Source: Methanospirillum hungatei
GTDB taxonomy: Archaea; Halobacteriota; Methanomicrobia; Methanomicrobiales; Methanospirillaceae
Direction: 5' to 3'
Assembly: GCF_019263745.1 (NCBI RefSeq)
Contig: NZ_CP077107.1
Location: forward strand, 1,302,001 to 1,366,000
Length of the DNA stretch: 64,000 nt
Shown: piece after piece, positions 26,244 through 37,967 of the stretch
How positions within the stretch are numbered: position 1 is the first letter of the stretch
Layout of the letters: the number at the start of each line of letters is the position of its first letter
Position numbers and translations under genes: made by a program
The notes under the pieces: generated by a model
What the model saw: the letters and a program-made list of their open reading frames with translations, nothing else
Told to the model about the DNA's origin: nothing
The model's database searches: none

Positions 26244-28205
26244 CTATACTTTCTGCTTTACTACTAATTTAACATCCCCTGTTCCGAGCTGGATGGGTTG
26301 ACCAACAATAACATTTTCAGTCACACCACAGAGGATATCAGCCTCATGAGCTACTGCTGCATCCAGGAGATGGTTCACGGTCACTTCAAACGCGGCACGG
26401 GAAAGAACTGATTCCTTCTCTCCGGCGATACCGTGACGTCCGATCTGCTTTACTTCACCTTCCATGCACATCATATCTGCAACCAGCATGATGTGGCGCA
26501 CATCAACCATGATACCCTGTTCACCAAGGGTTGCAAGTGCTTCATTGATGATGGCGTTTCTGGCTGCTTCAACTCCCAGAACTTGTGAGATCTCATTAAT
26601 GTTGTTGGTCCTGGTCCTGGTTGTATCAACACCCCGGATCGCAAACACATCTTTCAGGTTGGAACCTTCAGTGTAGAGGATATATTCACCAGACTCTTTT
26701 CTGACCACCACACGCTCGATGTCATCAATACCCTGGACAATGACATTTCTCACATGTTCTTTCAACTGAAACAGGTTCTGATAACTCCCCCGGTCCTTTG
26801 GAAGGAATATGAGGAGACCTTCAGATTCATTGGTCTCAAAGTCAAAGTCACGATAGTGCCTTCGTTCCTTGATCTTCTTAGGTCCAATCTCCAGGATCTC
26901 CCGGACAGAGATCTTCCGTTTCTCACAGACCGCCTTGTTGACATGAACTACGATCTGCATATTTGCCATATCAGTAGTAATGTCTCCAAACTCCTGAAGC
27001 GGGGCCGCCTCAATCTGCCAGGATACCTGCCTTGCTTTGTCACGGTCGGTTGAATACCCCTCACGGAGGTAAATAGTCATGGTTGGTGTGGAGGGTTCTT
27101 TCCTCGCATCCATGATCTCAATCAGACGGGGAAGTCCTAAAGTAACGTTAATTTCAGCGACACCCGCGTAGTGGAAGGTACGCATCGTCATCTGGGTGCC
27201 TGGCTCACCAATCGACTGGGCTGCAACAACACCAACCGCTTCACAAGGCTCAATTCGGGTATGCTTATACTCCTTAACCATCTGGGCCAGGATTTTGGAG
27301 TAATGCTCATCGGTAACAATCCGAGCTGGTTCATTCAGACCATCTATCTCTCTGGCGATAATGATCTTGGCAAGGGTCGTGTTGGTCCGGTGCGGGAGGC
27401 CGATTGCAATCAACTCAAAAAACCGTTTTGACATCCGCTGGGTTACCTGTGGATGCTCTATAAGTTCATTGAGAGAAGTGAGATGATCCCGGAGTAATGC
27501 TCGGAATTTATCTTGCTCAAACCGGTTCAATCTCTCAAAGGCTGTAGCGTCGACCCAGTCAGGGATCTTGATCTCTTCTTCAGGAACAACCTTCCTGACT
27601 GTAAAGACTTCCTGCTCCATATCAGCCGGAAGCGGGAACGTCTCCATAATCCAGTCTTCAAAATCTCCCTTTTTAAGAAGATCAGTCAAAAAGACTGTAT
27701 ATTGTTTTTGGGTCAATCTGAAATTCGGATTCTCATCCCGCTTGATATCCTTAATCCGATCCTTGAGTATCTTCTCGATCCGCTCAGGGATAGATCCGAT
27801 CTTCTCTATCGTCATCTGGTAATCAGAGAAGTGTTCCCTGACTTCCATGGCTTTTTTATCAAGGGTGGTGAGCCGTGGACGAGCTGTCGGAGTGATAATG
27901 GTCTGGGGAAGAACAACCTCCTCTTCATCATCAGATGAGGTAACAAGAGGAGTAAAACTATCCATCAGCCATTCATAGAATTTTTCTGCATGGATGAGAT
28001 CTTCCATCTTTGCGATGAACATCTGGTCATCGATGGTATCTTCCGCCTCCTCATCCTCTTCCTTCATCCGGTACTCTACCATCTCGATGAGAACTTCACG
28101 AATGTGTTCTGGAACATCATCCGGAAATTTCTTTTTTACTTTATGTTCATCAAAATAGCGGAGTACCGCTGCTGCTGCTTCGGAGGGGATATTCAGCTCT
28201 TCCAT
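26244..28205 (-). CDS. rpoA2: RNA polymerase subunit A'' with a long N-terminal extension
   Basis: C-terminal piece of the largest polymerase subunit (bridge-helix and trigger-loop part). The usual A'' core begins near residue 290: [23 protein letters not shown] and [14 protein letters not shown] are standard. The 653-residue product is much longer than the roughly 380-400 normally seen. The extra about 285 residues are charged and helical, with two or three related modules: residues 8-88 (ending [14 protein letters not shown]), 115-193 (ending [14 protein letters not shown]) and perhaps 219-285. The start is well supported: GGAGGAG lies 5 bases before the ATG, which overlaps the rpoA1 stop. 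No intein motifs are seen in it. Confidence 0.95.
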   Translation of the reverse strand: MEELNIPSEAAAAVLRYFDEHKVKKKFPDDVPEHIREVLIEMVEYRMKEEDEEAEDTIDDQMFIAKMEDLIHAEKFYEWLMDSFTPLVTSSDDEEEVVLPQTIITPTARPRLTTLDKKAMEVREHFSDYQMTIEKIGSIPERIEKILKDRIKDIKRDENPNFRLTQKQYTVFLTDLLKKGDFEDWIMETFPLPADMEQEVFTVRKVVPEEEIKIPDWVDATAFERLNRFEQDKFRALLRDHLTSLNELIEHPQVTQRMSKRFFELIAIGLPHRTNTTLAKIIIAREIDGLNEPARIVTDEHYSKILAQMVKEYKHTRIEPCEAVGVVAAQSIGEPGTQMTMRTFHYAGVAEINVTLGLPRLIEIMDARKEPSTPTMTIYLREGYSTDRDKARQVSWQIEAAPLQEFGDITTDMANMQIVVHVNKAVCEKRKISVREILEIGPKKIKERRHYRDFDFETNESEGLLIFLPKDRGSYQNLFQLKEHVRNVIVQGIDDIERVVVRKESGEYILYTEGSNLKDVFAIRGVDTTRTRTNNINEISQVLGVEAARNAIINEALATLGEQGIMVDVRHIMLVADMMCMEGEVKQIGRHGIAGEKESVLSRAAFEVTVNHLLDAAVAHEADILCGVTENVIVGQPIQLGTGDVKLVVKQKV

Positions 28206-30865
28206 TAAATCTCCTCCTTGAGGATGTTACTCACAATTCCTTCAACATCCACCGGTTCACCAAATGAACTCTTCATTGGATCAGTTGAGTCTTCACCATA
28301 TTCGAACTGGATAATTCTTCCTCCGGTGGTTCTGACAGTCATATCATATGCGACTTTCAGATCCTGCAATGCATTTATCATCCGGCGCTGGAGATAACCA
28401 GACTGTGATGTTCTGACTGCAGTATCCACAAGACCTTCACGACCTCCGATTGCATGGAAGAAGAACTCTGTCGGGTTCAGGCCGGACTTGTAACTGTTCA
28501 TAACAAATCCGTGAGCCATTGCCCCCCGATCATCTTTCTTAAAGTGAGGGAGAGTCCGGTCTTCGTATCCTCTCATGATACGCTCACCACGAACTGCCTG
28601 CTGACCAACACAACCGGCCATCTGTGTCAGGTTCAGCATAGAACCTCTGGCACCAGAGACAGCCATGACAACCGCAGAGTTGGACAGACCAAGATGTCGG
28701 CCTGCAATCTCTCCCGTGTTATCACGAGCTTTGCCGAGCACCTGCATGATCTGCATCTCAAGGGTTTCTTCCGGAGTACGGCCAGGCATGGGCTCTAGCT
28801 GACCGTCCTCAAAGATCTGAATACGACGCTCAACGTCCTGAGCAGCACGTTCAAGAACCTCCCGTATCTGACCGTAATCGCTTTTTGACAGATCTTCATC
28901 ATCAATCGCAAAGGTAAATCCGTCATGCATAATTGCACGGATAGACAGCCGGGTCATGTCATCAATAAACCGTGCTGCTCGGGCATATCCATACTGACGG
29001 ATAATACGGTGAAGGATGGCTCCATCGAACGCACCGACTGCTTTCTTATCAATAACTCCGGATGTTAACTCACCATCAATGATCTGGACATATGCATCAC
29101 GCTCACAATCAATACGCTGACATTCGTCACACCCTTTACAGGATGATGCACGGAAGACCATGTTCAGATCATCAGGGAGAATTTTGGAGAAGATCTGTTT
29201 ATTGGACCAGTATGAAATCCCGTTCTCCACTCTTCCTGGTTCTCCCAACCGATCAATTTTATTATTTTTCAGGAGATCAATGGTTTCTTCCTTGGTAAAC
29301 CACCGGAGCGTGTGTGTCAGAAGGAAAATACCAGAAATGTGGTCGTGGATACCCCCGATAATCGGTCCACCAAAGCGGGGTGAAAGAATATTCTCCTGCA
29401 CCGCAGCAAGCATGGCCGCTTCAACCCTGGCCTCCTCAGTCTGCGGAATATGCAGGTTCATTTCATCACCATCAAAATCCGCGTTATATGGTGGACAAAC
29501 TGCCGGATTCAGACGGAATGTCTTGCCATCCATGAGTCTGACCCAATGGGCCATGATTGACATGCGGTGAAGAGATGGCTGTCGGTTAAAGAGCACAATA
29601 TCTCCATCACGGAGATGACGCTCAACAATCCATCCGACTTCTATCTGGTCAGCTACAAAGTCAAGGTTTCCGTCATCAGTTCCGGTACCTTTCACCAGAC
29701 GAATACGACGCTTATCAGGTCTGATGACGTAATTTGCTCCACACGGCGCCTTAAGGTTAGGACGTTCCGGCCCAACCCTGACGATCCGACGGAGTTCATC
29801 AATATTAAAGACCGTAACCTGCACAGGGATGGTCATCTCATTTGCAATCTTCTGTGGGATACCTACTTCATTGACCGAGAGGTTTGGATCCGGAGAGATG
29901 ACAGTACGGGATGAGAAGTTCACACGCTTACCAGACAAACTTCCTCTGAAACGCCCGTCTTTTCCTTTCAGACGCTGGGAAAGAGTCTTGAGTGGACGAC
30001 CAGACCGGTGACGTGCAGGCGGACAACCAGCGACCTCGTTATCTATATAGGTGGTCACATGGTACTGTAGAAGTTCCCAAAGATCTTCGATAATCAGCTG
30101 AGGTGCTCCTGCATCCTGGTTTTCTTTGAACCGTTGATTAATCCTGATGATATCGACGAGCTTATGAGTCAAATCGTCCTCGGAACGCTGACCATTCTCA
30201 AGGATAATGGATGGGCGCATGGTGACCGGAGGGACCGGAAGCACAGTCATAATAGTCCATTCAGGACGGGCAACACTCCCGATGATACCAAGTTTCTGCA
30301 GATCATCATCAGGAATCTTCTCAAGACGAGCCCGGATATCAGCCGGGGTAAGTTTGTTCTCTACCTTCTTTCCCCGGTCGTCAGTAGTAATTTCTGCAAA
30401 AGTGGTGGGTTTTTCGAAGTTAATCTTGAGCTGCTGCTCACCACAATGAGGACATATACGCTCCTTTTTAACATCCTTTTCACTGACAGAGTCAGTACCC
30501 ATCTCTTCTTCAGGTCCGATGATCTTTTCAATCTCTTCATCAGACAGGAGAAGACGTCCACACTCACGACAAGTAACACGGAGCAGTTTTCTGATTAGTC
30601 TCGTATATCCTACATGAATGACAGGCTTTGCAAGTTCAATGTGACCAAAATGTCCTGGACACTCTCCTGCTTTTTGACTGCAGGTTTTGCACCGGAGACC
30701 AGGATCAATCACACCAAGATGTAGATCCATGAGACCCTGGGGATAAGGGAACCCATCATCATCATAGGTATCAGCCCAGATGATCTTCCTGACACTCATC
30801 TGTCTGATTTCTTTCGGGGAGAGGAGACCAAACTCAATCTTCCCGATCCGTTTAGGACTTGGCAT
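28205..30865 (-). CDS. rpoA1: RNA polymerase subunit A'
   Basis: 886 residues. The N-terminal zinc site ([17 protein letters not shown]) and a second Cys cluster (CRECGRLL with CPHCGE) are present, and the catalytic Mg-binding loop [12 protein letters not shown] lies near residue 460. It ends where A'' begins, sharing one base with its start. It is preceded by GGAGGAGAG, a very strong ribosome-binding site. Confidence 0.98.
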   Translation of the reverse strand: MPSPKRIGKIEFGLLSPKEIRQMSVRKIIWADTYDDDGFPYPQGLMDLHLGVIDPGLRCKTCSQKAGECPGHFGHIELAKPVIHVGYTRLIRKLLRVTCRECGRLLLSDEEIEKIIGPEEEMGTDSVSEKDVKKERICPHCGEQQLKINFEKPTTFAEITTDDRGKKVENKLTPADIRARLEKIPDDDLQKLGIIGSVARPEWTIMTVLPVPPVTMRPSIILENGQRSEDDLTHKLVDIIRINQRFKENQDAGAPQLIIEDLWELLQYHVTTYIDNEVAGCPPARHRSGRPLKTLSQRLKGKDGRFRGSLSGKRVNFSSRTVISPDPNLSVNEVGIPQKIANEMTIPVQVTVFNIDELRRIVRVGPERPNLKAPCGANYVIRPDKRRIRLVKGTGTDDGNLDFVADQIEVGWIVERHLRDGDIVLFNRQPSLHRMSIMAHWVRLMDGKTFRLNPAVCPPYNADFDGDEMNLHIPQTEEARVEAAMLAAVQENILSPRFGGPIIGGIHDHISGIFLLTHTLRWFTKEETIDLLKNNKIDRLGEPGRVENGISYWSNKQIFSKILPDDLNMVFRASSCKGCDECQRIDCERDAYVQIIDGELTSGVIDKKAVGAFDGAILHRIIRQYGYARAARFIDDMTRLSIRAIMHDGFTFAIDDEDLSKSDYGQIREVLERAAQDVERRIQIFEDGQLEPMPGRTPEETLEMQIMQVLGKARDNTGEIAGRHLGLSNSAVVMAVSGARGSMLNLTQMAGCVGQQAVRGERIMRGYEDRTLPHFKKDDRGAMAHGFVMNSYKSGLNPTEFFFHAIGGREGLVDTAVRTSQSGYLQRRMINALQDLKVAYDMTVRTTGGRIIQFEYGEDSTDPMKSSFGEPVDVEGIVSNILKEEI

Positions 30866-30879
30866 TGTTTCTCTCCTCC

Positions 30880-32700
30880 TTATACAACATCCTCAAGATT
30901 GAGACGGGGAGCGATAGTCATACTCTTCATCTCATCGAGGAGCAGTTTAAATGCATATGACATCTCAACGGGGTAAATGTCTGTTTCACTGCCACAATTC
31001 AGACAACGGGTGATATTCTGCTTCCGATCAAGCATAGCTACCATACCACACCGTGCACACACGAATTCGGTGACCTTATCGGATTCTTCTAGCAGACGCT
31101 CTTTGAGAGCCATGGCAGCACCATGACCAATCATGACATCACGTTCCATTTCTCCGAAACGCAGACCTCCTTCACGGGCACGACCTTCTGTTGGCTGACG
31201 GGTAAGCACCTGAACCGGACCTCTGGAACGGGCATGCATCTTGGATGAGACCATGTGGTAAAGTTTCTGATAGTAAATAACGCCAACGTAGATATCAGCA
31301 AAGAACCGTCTTCCGGTGATGCCATCCCACATTGCTTCTCTGCCAGTATGAGAGAATCCAAACTTTTTCAGTGATGCACGAAGATTCTCTTCACGTTCTC
31401 CCGAAAAAGCAGTGCTGGAGATACGACGACCTTCTAAGGATCCTACTTTCCCTCCAAGCATCTCAAGCATATGACCGATGGTCATACGAGACGGGATTGC
31501 ATGTGGGTTAATTACAAGATCCGGGACCATACCTCCGGCAGTAAAGGGCATATCAACAGATGGAGTAATTAATCCAACCACTCCTTTCTGCCCATGCCGG
31601 GATGCAAACTTGTCACCAACTTCTGGAACTCGAAGATCACGGGTTCGGACCTTCACAAGTTTTGAGTTGTTCTCTCCTTCAGTCAGGATAACGGTGTCAA
31701 CAATACCATGTTCATTTGACCGCATTGTAACGGATGTATCACGGCGTTTTTCCACAGTTATTAGTTCTGATGTTGGTTCTTCGAGGAAACGAGGTGGTGA
31801 AGTCTTTCCGATGATTACATCTTTTTCTTTGACAACTGTCTCAGGGTTGATGATACCATCATCATCCAGATTTGAATAATAATCTGAACCATGAGCTCCC
31901 GTCACTTCCTCATCAGGAACCTCAATCCTGTCAATCTGACCTCCCGGATATCGGCGTTCCTCGCCTTCGTATGTTCTGAAAAAGTGTGAACGGCCAAGAC
32001 CTCTGTCTATGGACGCTTTGTTGAAAATAAGTGCATCTTCAATATTATATCCTTCGTAGGAGAGGATAGCGACAACAAAGTTCTGTCCTGCAGCCCGGTC
32101 ATCTGAACCAATCACATCAGAAGTCTGCGTATATACCAGAGGCTTTTGTACATAATGGAGCAGGTGACCACGAGTGTCTGGCCGGAGTTTCATATTTGCA
32201 CAGCCAAATCCAAGTGCCTGCTTGACCATTCCTGCCCCCATTGTAACACGGGGAGATGCATTATGTTCAGGGAATGGAACATGAGCTGCACCGATTCCCA
32301 GGATAAGCGAGGGATCAACTTCAAGATGAGTGTGGTTCGGAGTAATATCTTCAGGCTTTATTGCAATCCGAAGATCTTCTTCCTCTTCTGCATCGATGAG
32401 TTCAATATAACCTTTTTTTATGAGATCGGTAAATACGATCTCTTTATTTTTAAGTTTTTGAACTTCTTCATCAGGAACGGTAGGGATCCCATTTTCAAGC
32501 ACAATCAAAGGTCTGCGTGCCCGACCACGATCGGTATGGATGATAATATCCCCATTAAATTCCTTGTATGAGCAGTTCACCTCGGTTGAAATGACACCCT
32601 GGCGACGCATGGACCGGATTTTTGCAACCAGTTCTTTTGGATCATCTACAAGTCCGATTAATGCTCCATCAACAAATACCCGTGACTGAGTTGTAATCAT
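30880..32700 (-). CDS. rpoB1: RNA polymerase subunit B'
   Basis: 606 residues, the C-terminal half of the second-largest subunit, split as in methanogens. It has [18 protein letters not shown], the [13 protein letters not shown] nucleotide-binding region, [16 protein letters not shown], and a C-terminal zinc ribbon (CARCGMV...CLNCGS). The start overlaps the B'' stop by ATGA. Confidence 0.98.
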   Translation of the reverse strand: MITTQSRVFVDGALIGLVDDPKELVAKIRSMRRQGVISTEVNCSYKEFNGDIIIHTDRGRARRPLIVLENGIPTVPDEEVQKLKNKEIVFTDLIKKGYIELIDAEEEEDLRIAIKPEDITPNHTHLEVDPSLILGIGAAHVPFPEHNASPRVTMGAGMVKQALGFGCANMKLRPDTRGHLLHYVQKPLVYTQTSDVIGSDDRAAGQNFVVAILSYEGYNIEDALIFNKASIDRGLGRSHFFRTYEGEERRYPGGQIDRIEVPDEEVTGAHGSDYYSNLDDDGIINPETVVKEKDVIIGKTSPPRFLEEPTSELITVEKRRDTSVTMRSNEHGIVDTVILTEGENNSKLVKVRTRDLRVPEVGDKFASRHGQKGVVGLITPSVDMPFTAGGMVPDLVINPHAIPSRMTIGHMLEMLGGKVGSLEGRRISSTAFSGEREENLRASLKKFGFSHTGREAMWDGITGRRFFADIYVGVIYYQKLYHMVSSKMHARSRGPVQVLTRQPTEGRAREGGLRFGEMERDVMIGHGAAMALKERLLEESDKVTEFVCARCGMVAMLDRKQNITRCLNCGSETDIYPVEMSYAFKLLLDEMKSMTIAPRLNLEDVV

Positions 32701-34256
32701 CAGATCTCAACTCCGATTCTCTCTACTCCCATTCCATAGAGCATGCGAACAATTTCCTCATCAGAATGAACACCTTTGCTTATCTCAACCATCTGTGCAA
32801 AGTTTTTCACCAGACCACAATTTGGTCCTTCAGGAGTTTCACTCGGACAGATACGCCCCCATTGGGTCGGATGCAGATCACGAGCTTCGAAGTGAGGCTG
32901 GGATCTGGAAAGAGGAGATATTACTCTTCGTAAATGAGAGAGAACACTCATGTGATCCACACGATCCAAAAGTTGTGATACACCAGTTCTTCCACCAACC
33001 CAGTTCCCTGTTGCAAGTGGATGGAGGAGACGTTCGGTTAATACGTCTGCACGTACTGCTGTCGCAATGGAAAGATCACGATGTCTCATACTTGCACGTT
33101 CAAGCTGATACTTGACATCACGGGTCAACCGGTTCAGAGAAATACGGAACAGATCTTCCATCAGATCACCTGCCAGTTTGAGTCGCTTATTAGCGTAATG
33201 ATCCTTATCATCAATACGCCGGCGATTCAGAACCAGATCAAAACATGCTTCTGCCATACGGCCCAGGAAATGTGCTTTTGCAAGCCGGACAGAATGCACA
33301 ATTCTCATACATTCTTCATCCTCCTCATTTACAGTCCGAGGCATCAGGTAATTCAGATGGGGAAGCAGATAATTGTCCAGTACAAATTCAGCACGTTTTC
33401 GTTGATAGTCACGAGTCTGATTTGGAGCCAGTTTTTTTCCGACATACATGACTCCACACTCAACAGTTTCACATTCACTCTCCTCAAGATTCTGCATCAT
33501 GAAGGTGAGTATTTCCTCATCAGTTGAGACAGCACGGACAACATCAGCATCACTGGTCATACCAAGTGCCCGCATCATATCAACGAAACGGAGATGACCT
33601 GCAACAGACGGGAAGGTTACTTCAAGCAGATTTTTTCTGTTCCGCTCAACTACTACAAGTGCTCGATAACCACGGAACTGTGAAAACACCTTCGCTACAT
33701 AGATACGTTCATTGTACCGCTCGGTGTATTCTGTCATGATCTTGTTTGAAGCAAGATCCTCGAGCGTCATAAGGACACGCTCAGTCCCATTTACGATAAA
33801 ATAGCCACCTGGATCAAGTGGGTCTTCTCCGTGTGATGTCCGCTCCTCATCAGTCATCCCATACAGGTTACACGCAACAGAACCCACCATAATTGGAAGT
33901 TGACCAATTGTTGCAGTAACCGGTTCATGTCTGACTCCTCCCTGAACAAGAGTCAGATCTAACTGAATCGGAGCTGCATAGGTGATGTTACGAAGCCGTG
34001 CTTCACCAGGATACAATTCAGACTGAGATCCATCTGCTTCACGGACAAGTGGTTTTAAAATTTTCAGGTCTCCAAGTTCTACAGAGACCGGTTCGTTCCC
34101 TTTTCCTCGTGTTTCGATATCAGTTTCAATTACACGCTGTTCATCAACAACCTTCTGAAGATTATTGATAAGAAAATGGTTGTAAGAGTCTAACTGATGT
34201 CGGGCAACATGTTCACGGGAAAAGTAAGCCTGGGAAAGTATACTAAGGTCTATCAA
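32700..34256 (-). CDS. rpoB2: RNA polymerase subunit B''
   Basis: 518 residues, the N-terminal half of the second-largest subunit. [13 protein letters not shown] and [41 protein letters not shown] (fork and rifampicin-region homologue) are clear. The only suitable start is TTG at 34256, with GGGGCTGAT upstream. Eighteen bases from rpoH. Confidence 0.97.
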   Translation of the reverse strand: MIDLSILSQAYFSREHVARHQLDSYNHFLINNLQKVVDEQRVIETDIETRGKGNEPVSVELGDLKILKPLVREADGSQSELYPGEARLRNITYAAPIQLDLTLVQGGVRHEPVTATIGQLPIMVGSVACNLYGMTDEERTSHGEDPLDPGGYFIVNGTERVLMTLEDLASNKIMTEYTERYNERIYVAKVFSQFRGYRALVVVERNRKNLLEVTFPSVAGHLRFVDMMRALGMTSDADVVRAVSTDEEILTFMMQNLEESECETVECGVMYVGKKLAPNQTRDYQRKRAEFVLDNYLLPHLNYLMPRTVNEEDEECMRIVHSVRLAKAHFLGRMAEACFDLVLNRRRIDDKDHYANKRLKLAGDLMEDLFRISLNRLTRDVKYQLERASMRHRDLSIATAVRADVLTERLLHPLATGNWVGGRTGVSQLLDRVDHMSVLSHLRRVISPLSRSQPHFEARDLHPTQWGRICPSETPEGPNCGLVKNFAQMVEISKGVHSDEEIVRMLYGMGVERIGVEI

Positions 34257-34274
34257 CAGATCAGCCCCGGAAGG

Positions 34275-34526
34275 TTATTTTTTCGGTCGCCTTACAACCA
34301 GTCGGTATGCTTCAGCACGGCCGGCGGTCATACTTTTTCGGACGATTTTGATAACGTCGCTAATTCTTGCCCCTATCGCTAAAACTGCCGGATCATCATG
34401 ATAAATCTTCGGCAATTGCTCAGGTCCGATCTGGTATCGAGCAAAAAGAGTTTTTACGTCTTCTTCGCTCATGATACTATGTTCTGGTACCATCTCATGT
34501 TTCAGTACGTTCAGCTCGGCGGTCAC
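34275..34526 (-). CDS. rpoH: RNA polymerase subunit H (Rpo5)
   Basis: 83 residues with the GTG at 34526, just right for archaeal Rpo5. It has [18 protein letters not shown] and [24 protein letters not shown], the standard jaw-domain motifs. The frame is open to 34577, but the residues before the GTG do not belong to the family, and GGGGG lies about 6 bases before the GTG. First gene of the polymerase operon, 64 bases after tRNA-Lys. Confidence 0.93.
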   Translation of the reverse strand: MTAELNVLKHEMVPEHSIMSEEDVKTLFARYQIGPEQLPKIYHDDPAVLAIGARISDVIKIVRKSMTAGRAEAYRLVVRRPKK

Positions 34527-34590
34527 GCCATACCCCCTGGAAACGCGTTTCGGTAAAAAGTCTGCACAAAAGACCACAACTGTCGTGGAG

Positions 34591-34664
34591 CGGGCTCGAG
34601 GGGATTTGAACCCCCGACCACCTGGTTAAAAGCCAGGCGCTCTGCCTAACTGAGCTACGAACCC
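34591..34664 (-). tRNA. tRNA-Lys (TTT)
   Basis: 74 bases. Acceptor GGGTTCG/CGAGCCC, anticodon stem CCTGG/CCAGG with loop CTTTTAA, T-arm with GGTTCAAATCC. The anticodon is at 34628-34630 of the + strand. CCA is not encoded. It lies in front of rpoH on the same strand and may be cotranscribed. Confidence 0.96.
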
Positions 34665-34699
34665 TGTTAGTCACTGCTTTGCAGCACTATTAGAATGAT

Positions 34700-34716
34700 G
34701 TTTTTAGATATAAATG
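34700..34716 (-). promoter_or_regulatory. Box A (TATA) promoter for tRNA-Lys
   Basis: Read on the - strand, ACATTTATATCTAAAA contains TTTATATC, a near-perfect archaeal box A. It is about 45 bases before the tRNA, which puts the start of transcription about 15-20 bases upstream of the mature 5' end. Confidence 0.65.
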
Positions 34717-34944
34717 TATCCACTACTTTTGTCACTCTTTGAGTTGGATTACATAAGGGATCATAATATCTTCACTCATAACCCACGATATTAAAAATCA
34801 ATACCTGCGCGGGAATAACATATATCAGTCTTCATGGTCTAGTTTTAAAGGAATTGTCCTTCTCCAGTTCTGGAGATAAATAATCAGGATGATTTTTGTA
34901 CAATACCATACCCAGCGGAATATGGAGGAAAGTGTCATTACATA

Positions 34945-36120
34945 ATGGACAATCTCGCCGAATGGATAGAATCTCACCAAAAACTTTGTCAGCCCCGAAA
35001 AGAGCATGCTCAGCGGGCCTTAAGGCATCTCTCAAAGGTTGAAAAGAAAAATCTCTTCTCTGATGAGATTTCTTACATGCGGTCTGCAGAAGGGCGATGG
35101 TTTGAGATGATCGCCTATGAACTCTTTCTTGATATTGCTGGTAAGACCGATGCGATAAAGACAGTTGTCCTGAAAGGTGCTGATGTGAGGGGAAAAAACC
35201 CTTTCCCAGCACTCGGTCAAAATGGTTTTTATTACTCAAGAAACGGCGATATTACCATCAGGGGAAATGGTCAGGATCTTGCTGAATTTGATCTTTTGAT
35301 GACGAAACCTGATGGATCAGTAATATTTGTTGAAGTAGTTACATCTCCGTCAGATCTGAAAGATTTTCTCCAGGAAATATATTATAAAAAACAGGTTATC
35401 AGATATCTGTTCAATCAGAAAGCAGTTACTTTTATCCTGGTCACATCCTTCCCACTTACAAATTACAAAGGCGGAAGAAAAGTACTCGGATCAGAAGAAC
35501 ATATTTCATTGTGTACCCGATCATGTGACAATTTCAGGAAACATATTTCGGGTAGTTGGAGCAAGCAAGCTCAGAAACCCATTTATCCACCTGGAAAGAC
35601 ATGTCTCTCAACCGAACTTATCACATCAGCTCCCTTTCCTTACAAGCAGTTCCATGATATGGAACGGGAGTGGGTATTCACTCACCTGGTTGATGAGGGT
35701 GCTATTGATCTCCCTTCACCGTATCGAACGCACACACTTGTAAAAAAGATCCTGTTTGGTCGTCTTTTCCCATCAACGATAAAGCGACTCTGTGAACATT
35801 ACCGTTTTGTCTATAAAGATAAGGAATATGATGCTGAAGAATTGCAGGCCAACTTCTCAAAAATAATCCTCGCCGCCGATATTCCTGATTACAGTCCGCT
35901 TATCTACCTGAAGCCACGTCAAAAAAAGGAATATTATAAAATGGTCTATGATGGTCAGGGAACATTCAAATATGAGCGAAAAACTCCACCAAAAGTGGGA
36001 TTTTATGTCTGGCTTGAATCCCTCGAACCTGAACTCGGATCACATGTAACAATAAAATTAATTGAGGCATTATCCAGGTATTGTTTTTCTGCTCCGGTAA
36101 AGCAGCCACCCGGATCATAA
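34945..36120 (+). CDS. Hypothetical protein with PD-(D/E)XK nuclease-like core
   Basis: 391 residues, no signal or membrane segment. The N-terminal half shows the order of a PD-(D/E)XK fold: a helix with Glu (EGRWFEMIAYELFLD, about residue 49-63), then strand QDLAEFDLLM with Asp near 115, and SVIFVEVVTS near 125-134, where the usual E-x-K reads EVV, so Lys is missing or supplied elsewhere. The C-terminal half is rich in aromatic and basic residues and I do not recognise it. Nuclease activity is not certain. Confidence 0.78.
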   Translation: MDNLAEWIESHQKLCQPRKEHAQRALRHLSKVEKKNLFSDEISYMRSAEGRWFEMIAYELFLDIAGKTDAIKTVVLKGADVRGKNPFPALGQNGFYYSRNGDITIRGNGQDLAEFDLLMTKPDGSVIFVEVVTSPSDLKDFLQEIYYKKQVIRYLFNQKAVTFILVTSFPLTNYKGGRKVLGSEEHISLCTRSCDNFRKHISGSWSKQAQKPIYPPGKTCLSTELITSAPFPYKQFHDMEREWVFTHLVDEGAIDLPSPYRTHTLVKKILFGRLFPSTIKRLCEHYRFVYKDKEYDAEELQANFSKIILAADIPDYSPLIYLKPRQKKEYYKMVYDGQGTFKYERKTPPKVGFYVWLESLEPELGSHVTIKLIEALSRYCFSAPVKQPPGS

Positions 36121-36155
36121 AATTTAAAAAAAAAGGATTGTTAAAATTCTCTATT

Positions 36156-37745
36156 TTATTCGAGAAGTATATCCCAGGCCTGGTCCCGGTATGCTTCCAT
36201 GACATATGGAATACCAGATACTTCTGATGCTTCTGGGGTAAGGGACATGAGATCATTTCTGGAAACTGATTTCAGGGAGAAGTTTCTGCTTCCTGCCATG
36301 ATCTGCTGCATTCCGGTTCTGAATTTCTGGGCATAGGTGTAAATACCAAGTGCACCTGCCGGAATTTCGCTCATACGGTTTCCGTATTTTTCTTTCAGGG
36401 TTTCATAGGTGACAAAGAGCTCAGGGATGCTGGATCCATATTTGGAAACGGTTTTTGGAAGTTCACCATTCTTGATCCATTTCTCAATGTTCTTGCCTAC
36501 CATTCCCGGAATCATGAGAGCACGACCCATACAGACAGCCTTGAAGTATGGAGCACCCATGGCGATTGCCTTGAATGCATTTGCTTCATCTGCAAATCCT
36601 CCGGCGATTGCAAGATCAGGTACACGCATTCCTTTTTTCTTTAATGCCTCTGCCATCTGGTATGCAAGTGACTGGATATAGAAGGTTGGAATACCCCACT
36701 CGTTCATCATTGGCCATGGGCTCATTCCGGTTCCTCCCGGAGCACCATCGATAGTCAGAAGATCAATCTTGGCTTCTGATGACCACCGGATTGCCATTGC
36801 AAGTTCCTTCATGGAATATGCTCCGGTCTTCAGGGTTACCCGTTTAAATCCGATACCCCGGAGTCGGTCTACTTCCTCAAGGAATCCTTCCTTAGAGACA
36901 AAACCAAGACGTGAATGACGCTCAAATTCCTTGATAGCTCCATCCTTGAATGCTGCAATATTATCAGCCCGGGTTGGATCTGGAAGAACGATATATCCAC
37001 GTTTTTTAAGTTCCTGAGCTCTTTCAAGATTCCTTACCTTAATTTCACCACCGATACACTTGGCACCCTGACCCCATTTCAGTTCAATGGTCTCAAGGTT
37101 ATGCTTGGAAGCAACATACTCTGCAGTTCCGAGCCGGGTATCTTCCACATTCATCTGAACGAGAAGTTCTCCAAAGCCCTCGTGGAATTTCTTGTAAATA
37201 TTGATCCTGCGATCCATTTCAGGTGATGAAACGACCTTACCATCTGAACCAAGTTTCAGTTCAGGATCTACACCACAGACATTTTCTCCACAAACTAAAG
37301 TAACACCTGAAATTGCAGCTCCGATAGCAAAGTGCTCCCAGTTGATTCGTGCAATATCAGTAGAGCCCAGAGCACCGGTGAAGATTGGTACGCGCATCTT
37401 TACTTTGATGTCCCACCCATACTCGGTTTCTGTGTTGACATCCTCAAAAACTGCTGTATCAGGATTTGCAGACACTCCATCCGGAAGTCCATTTGCTCCG
37501 CAAGCATAGCCGTGAATATTCAGATGAGAGTAATCAATCGGGTAATTCTTGTCTGCCCCTGCAGTGACCTCACCAAAAGGCCCGGGATACAGAACTTCTC
37601 TTCCCCGAAACGATGCAAGCCATACATCACAGGCTCCTTTACACCCGTCCACACAACGGGAACATAATCCGGACATTGGAACAACATCGCGTGAGCGATT
37701 TACTGTTCCAACAGCCTCATTGGAATTTGGACGTTTAAGATTCAT
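36156..37745 (-). CDS. FMN-binding glutamate synthase-like protein
   Basis: 529 residues from the ATG at 37745, which has GGAGAAG upstream. It has a short N-terminal Cys cluster (CSRCVDGCKGAC, residues about 24-35) that may hold an Fe-S centre, then the glutamate synthase FMN/synthase barrel: LTIDGAPGGTGMSPWPMM, AIAGGFADEANAFKAIAMGA and FKAVCMGRALMIPG. This is the archaeal stand-alone synthase domain without the amidotransferase. Whether it makes glutamate is not proven. It stands alone, facing away from the ferritin gene. Confidence 0.9.
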   Translation of the reverse strand: MNLKRPNSNEAVGTVNRSRDVVPMSGLCSRCVDGCKGACDVWLASFRGREVLYPGPFGEVTAGADKNYPIDYSHLNIHGYACGANGLPDGVSANPDTAVFEDVNTETEYGWDIKVKMRVPIFTGALGSTDIARINWEHFAIGAAISGVTLVCGENVCGVDPELKLGSDGKVVSSPEMDRRINIYKKFHEGFGELLVQMNVEDTRLGTAEYVASKHNLETIELKWGQGAKCIGGEIKVRNLERAQELKKRGYIVLPDPTRADNIAAFKDGAIKEFERHSRLGFVSKEGFLEEVDRLRGIGFKRVTLKTGAYSMKELAMAIRWSSEAKIDLLTIDGAPGGTGMSPWPMMNEWGIPTFYIQSLAYQMAEALKKKGMRVPDLAIAGGFADEANAFKAIAMGAPYFKAVCMGRALMIPGMVGKNIEKWIKNGELPKTVSKYGSSIPELFVTYETLKEKYGNRMSEIPAGALGIYTYAQKFRTGMQQIMAGSRNFSLKSVSRNDLMSLTPEASEVSGIPYVMEAYRDQAWDILLE

Positions 37746-37857
37746 GGTTACTTCTCCCTGTGCACAGAATGTTATCTGTACCGGATAAGATGGTCCGGTT
37801 ATATCCGAACAAGTTATCTTTCTTTGTGAACAGTATAATCCCTTTCCTTCCGTCACT

Positions 37858-37873
37858 CTTAAAATATATATGG
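37858..37873 (-). promoter_or_regulatory. TATA-like element upstream of the glutamate synthase-like gene
   Basis: CCATATATATTTT on the - strand lies about 115 bases before the start codon. Between it and the gene is a small inverted repeat, CGGATA (37782-37787) and TATCCG (37802-37807), which could be a regulator site in the leader. Both are weak evidence. Confidence 0.35.
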
Positions 37874-37967
37874 AAAGTCTTTAAGTCAAACGTAAGAAGG
37901 AAGTAGATTGTCCCTGTGACTCCGATGCACCCGCATCTTGAAATATTTGAAGGTACAATTTGCACAC

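Noticed and set aside
26244-30865. Intein in RpoA1 or RpoA2 as the cause of extra length
   Set aside because: No splice-junction Cys/HN motifs or LAGLIDADG-like blocks; the extra residues are strictly N-terminal in RpoA2 and the catalytic motifs are uninterrupted.
34527-34577. Upstream extension of rpoH
   Set aside because: The added 17 residues are absent from the family and lie before a GGGGG ribosome site and GTG start.
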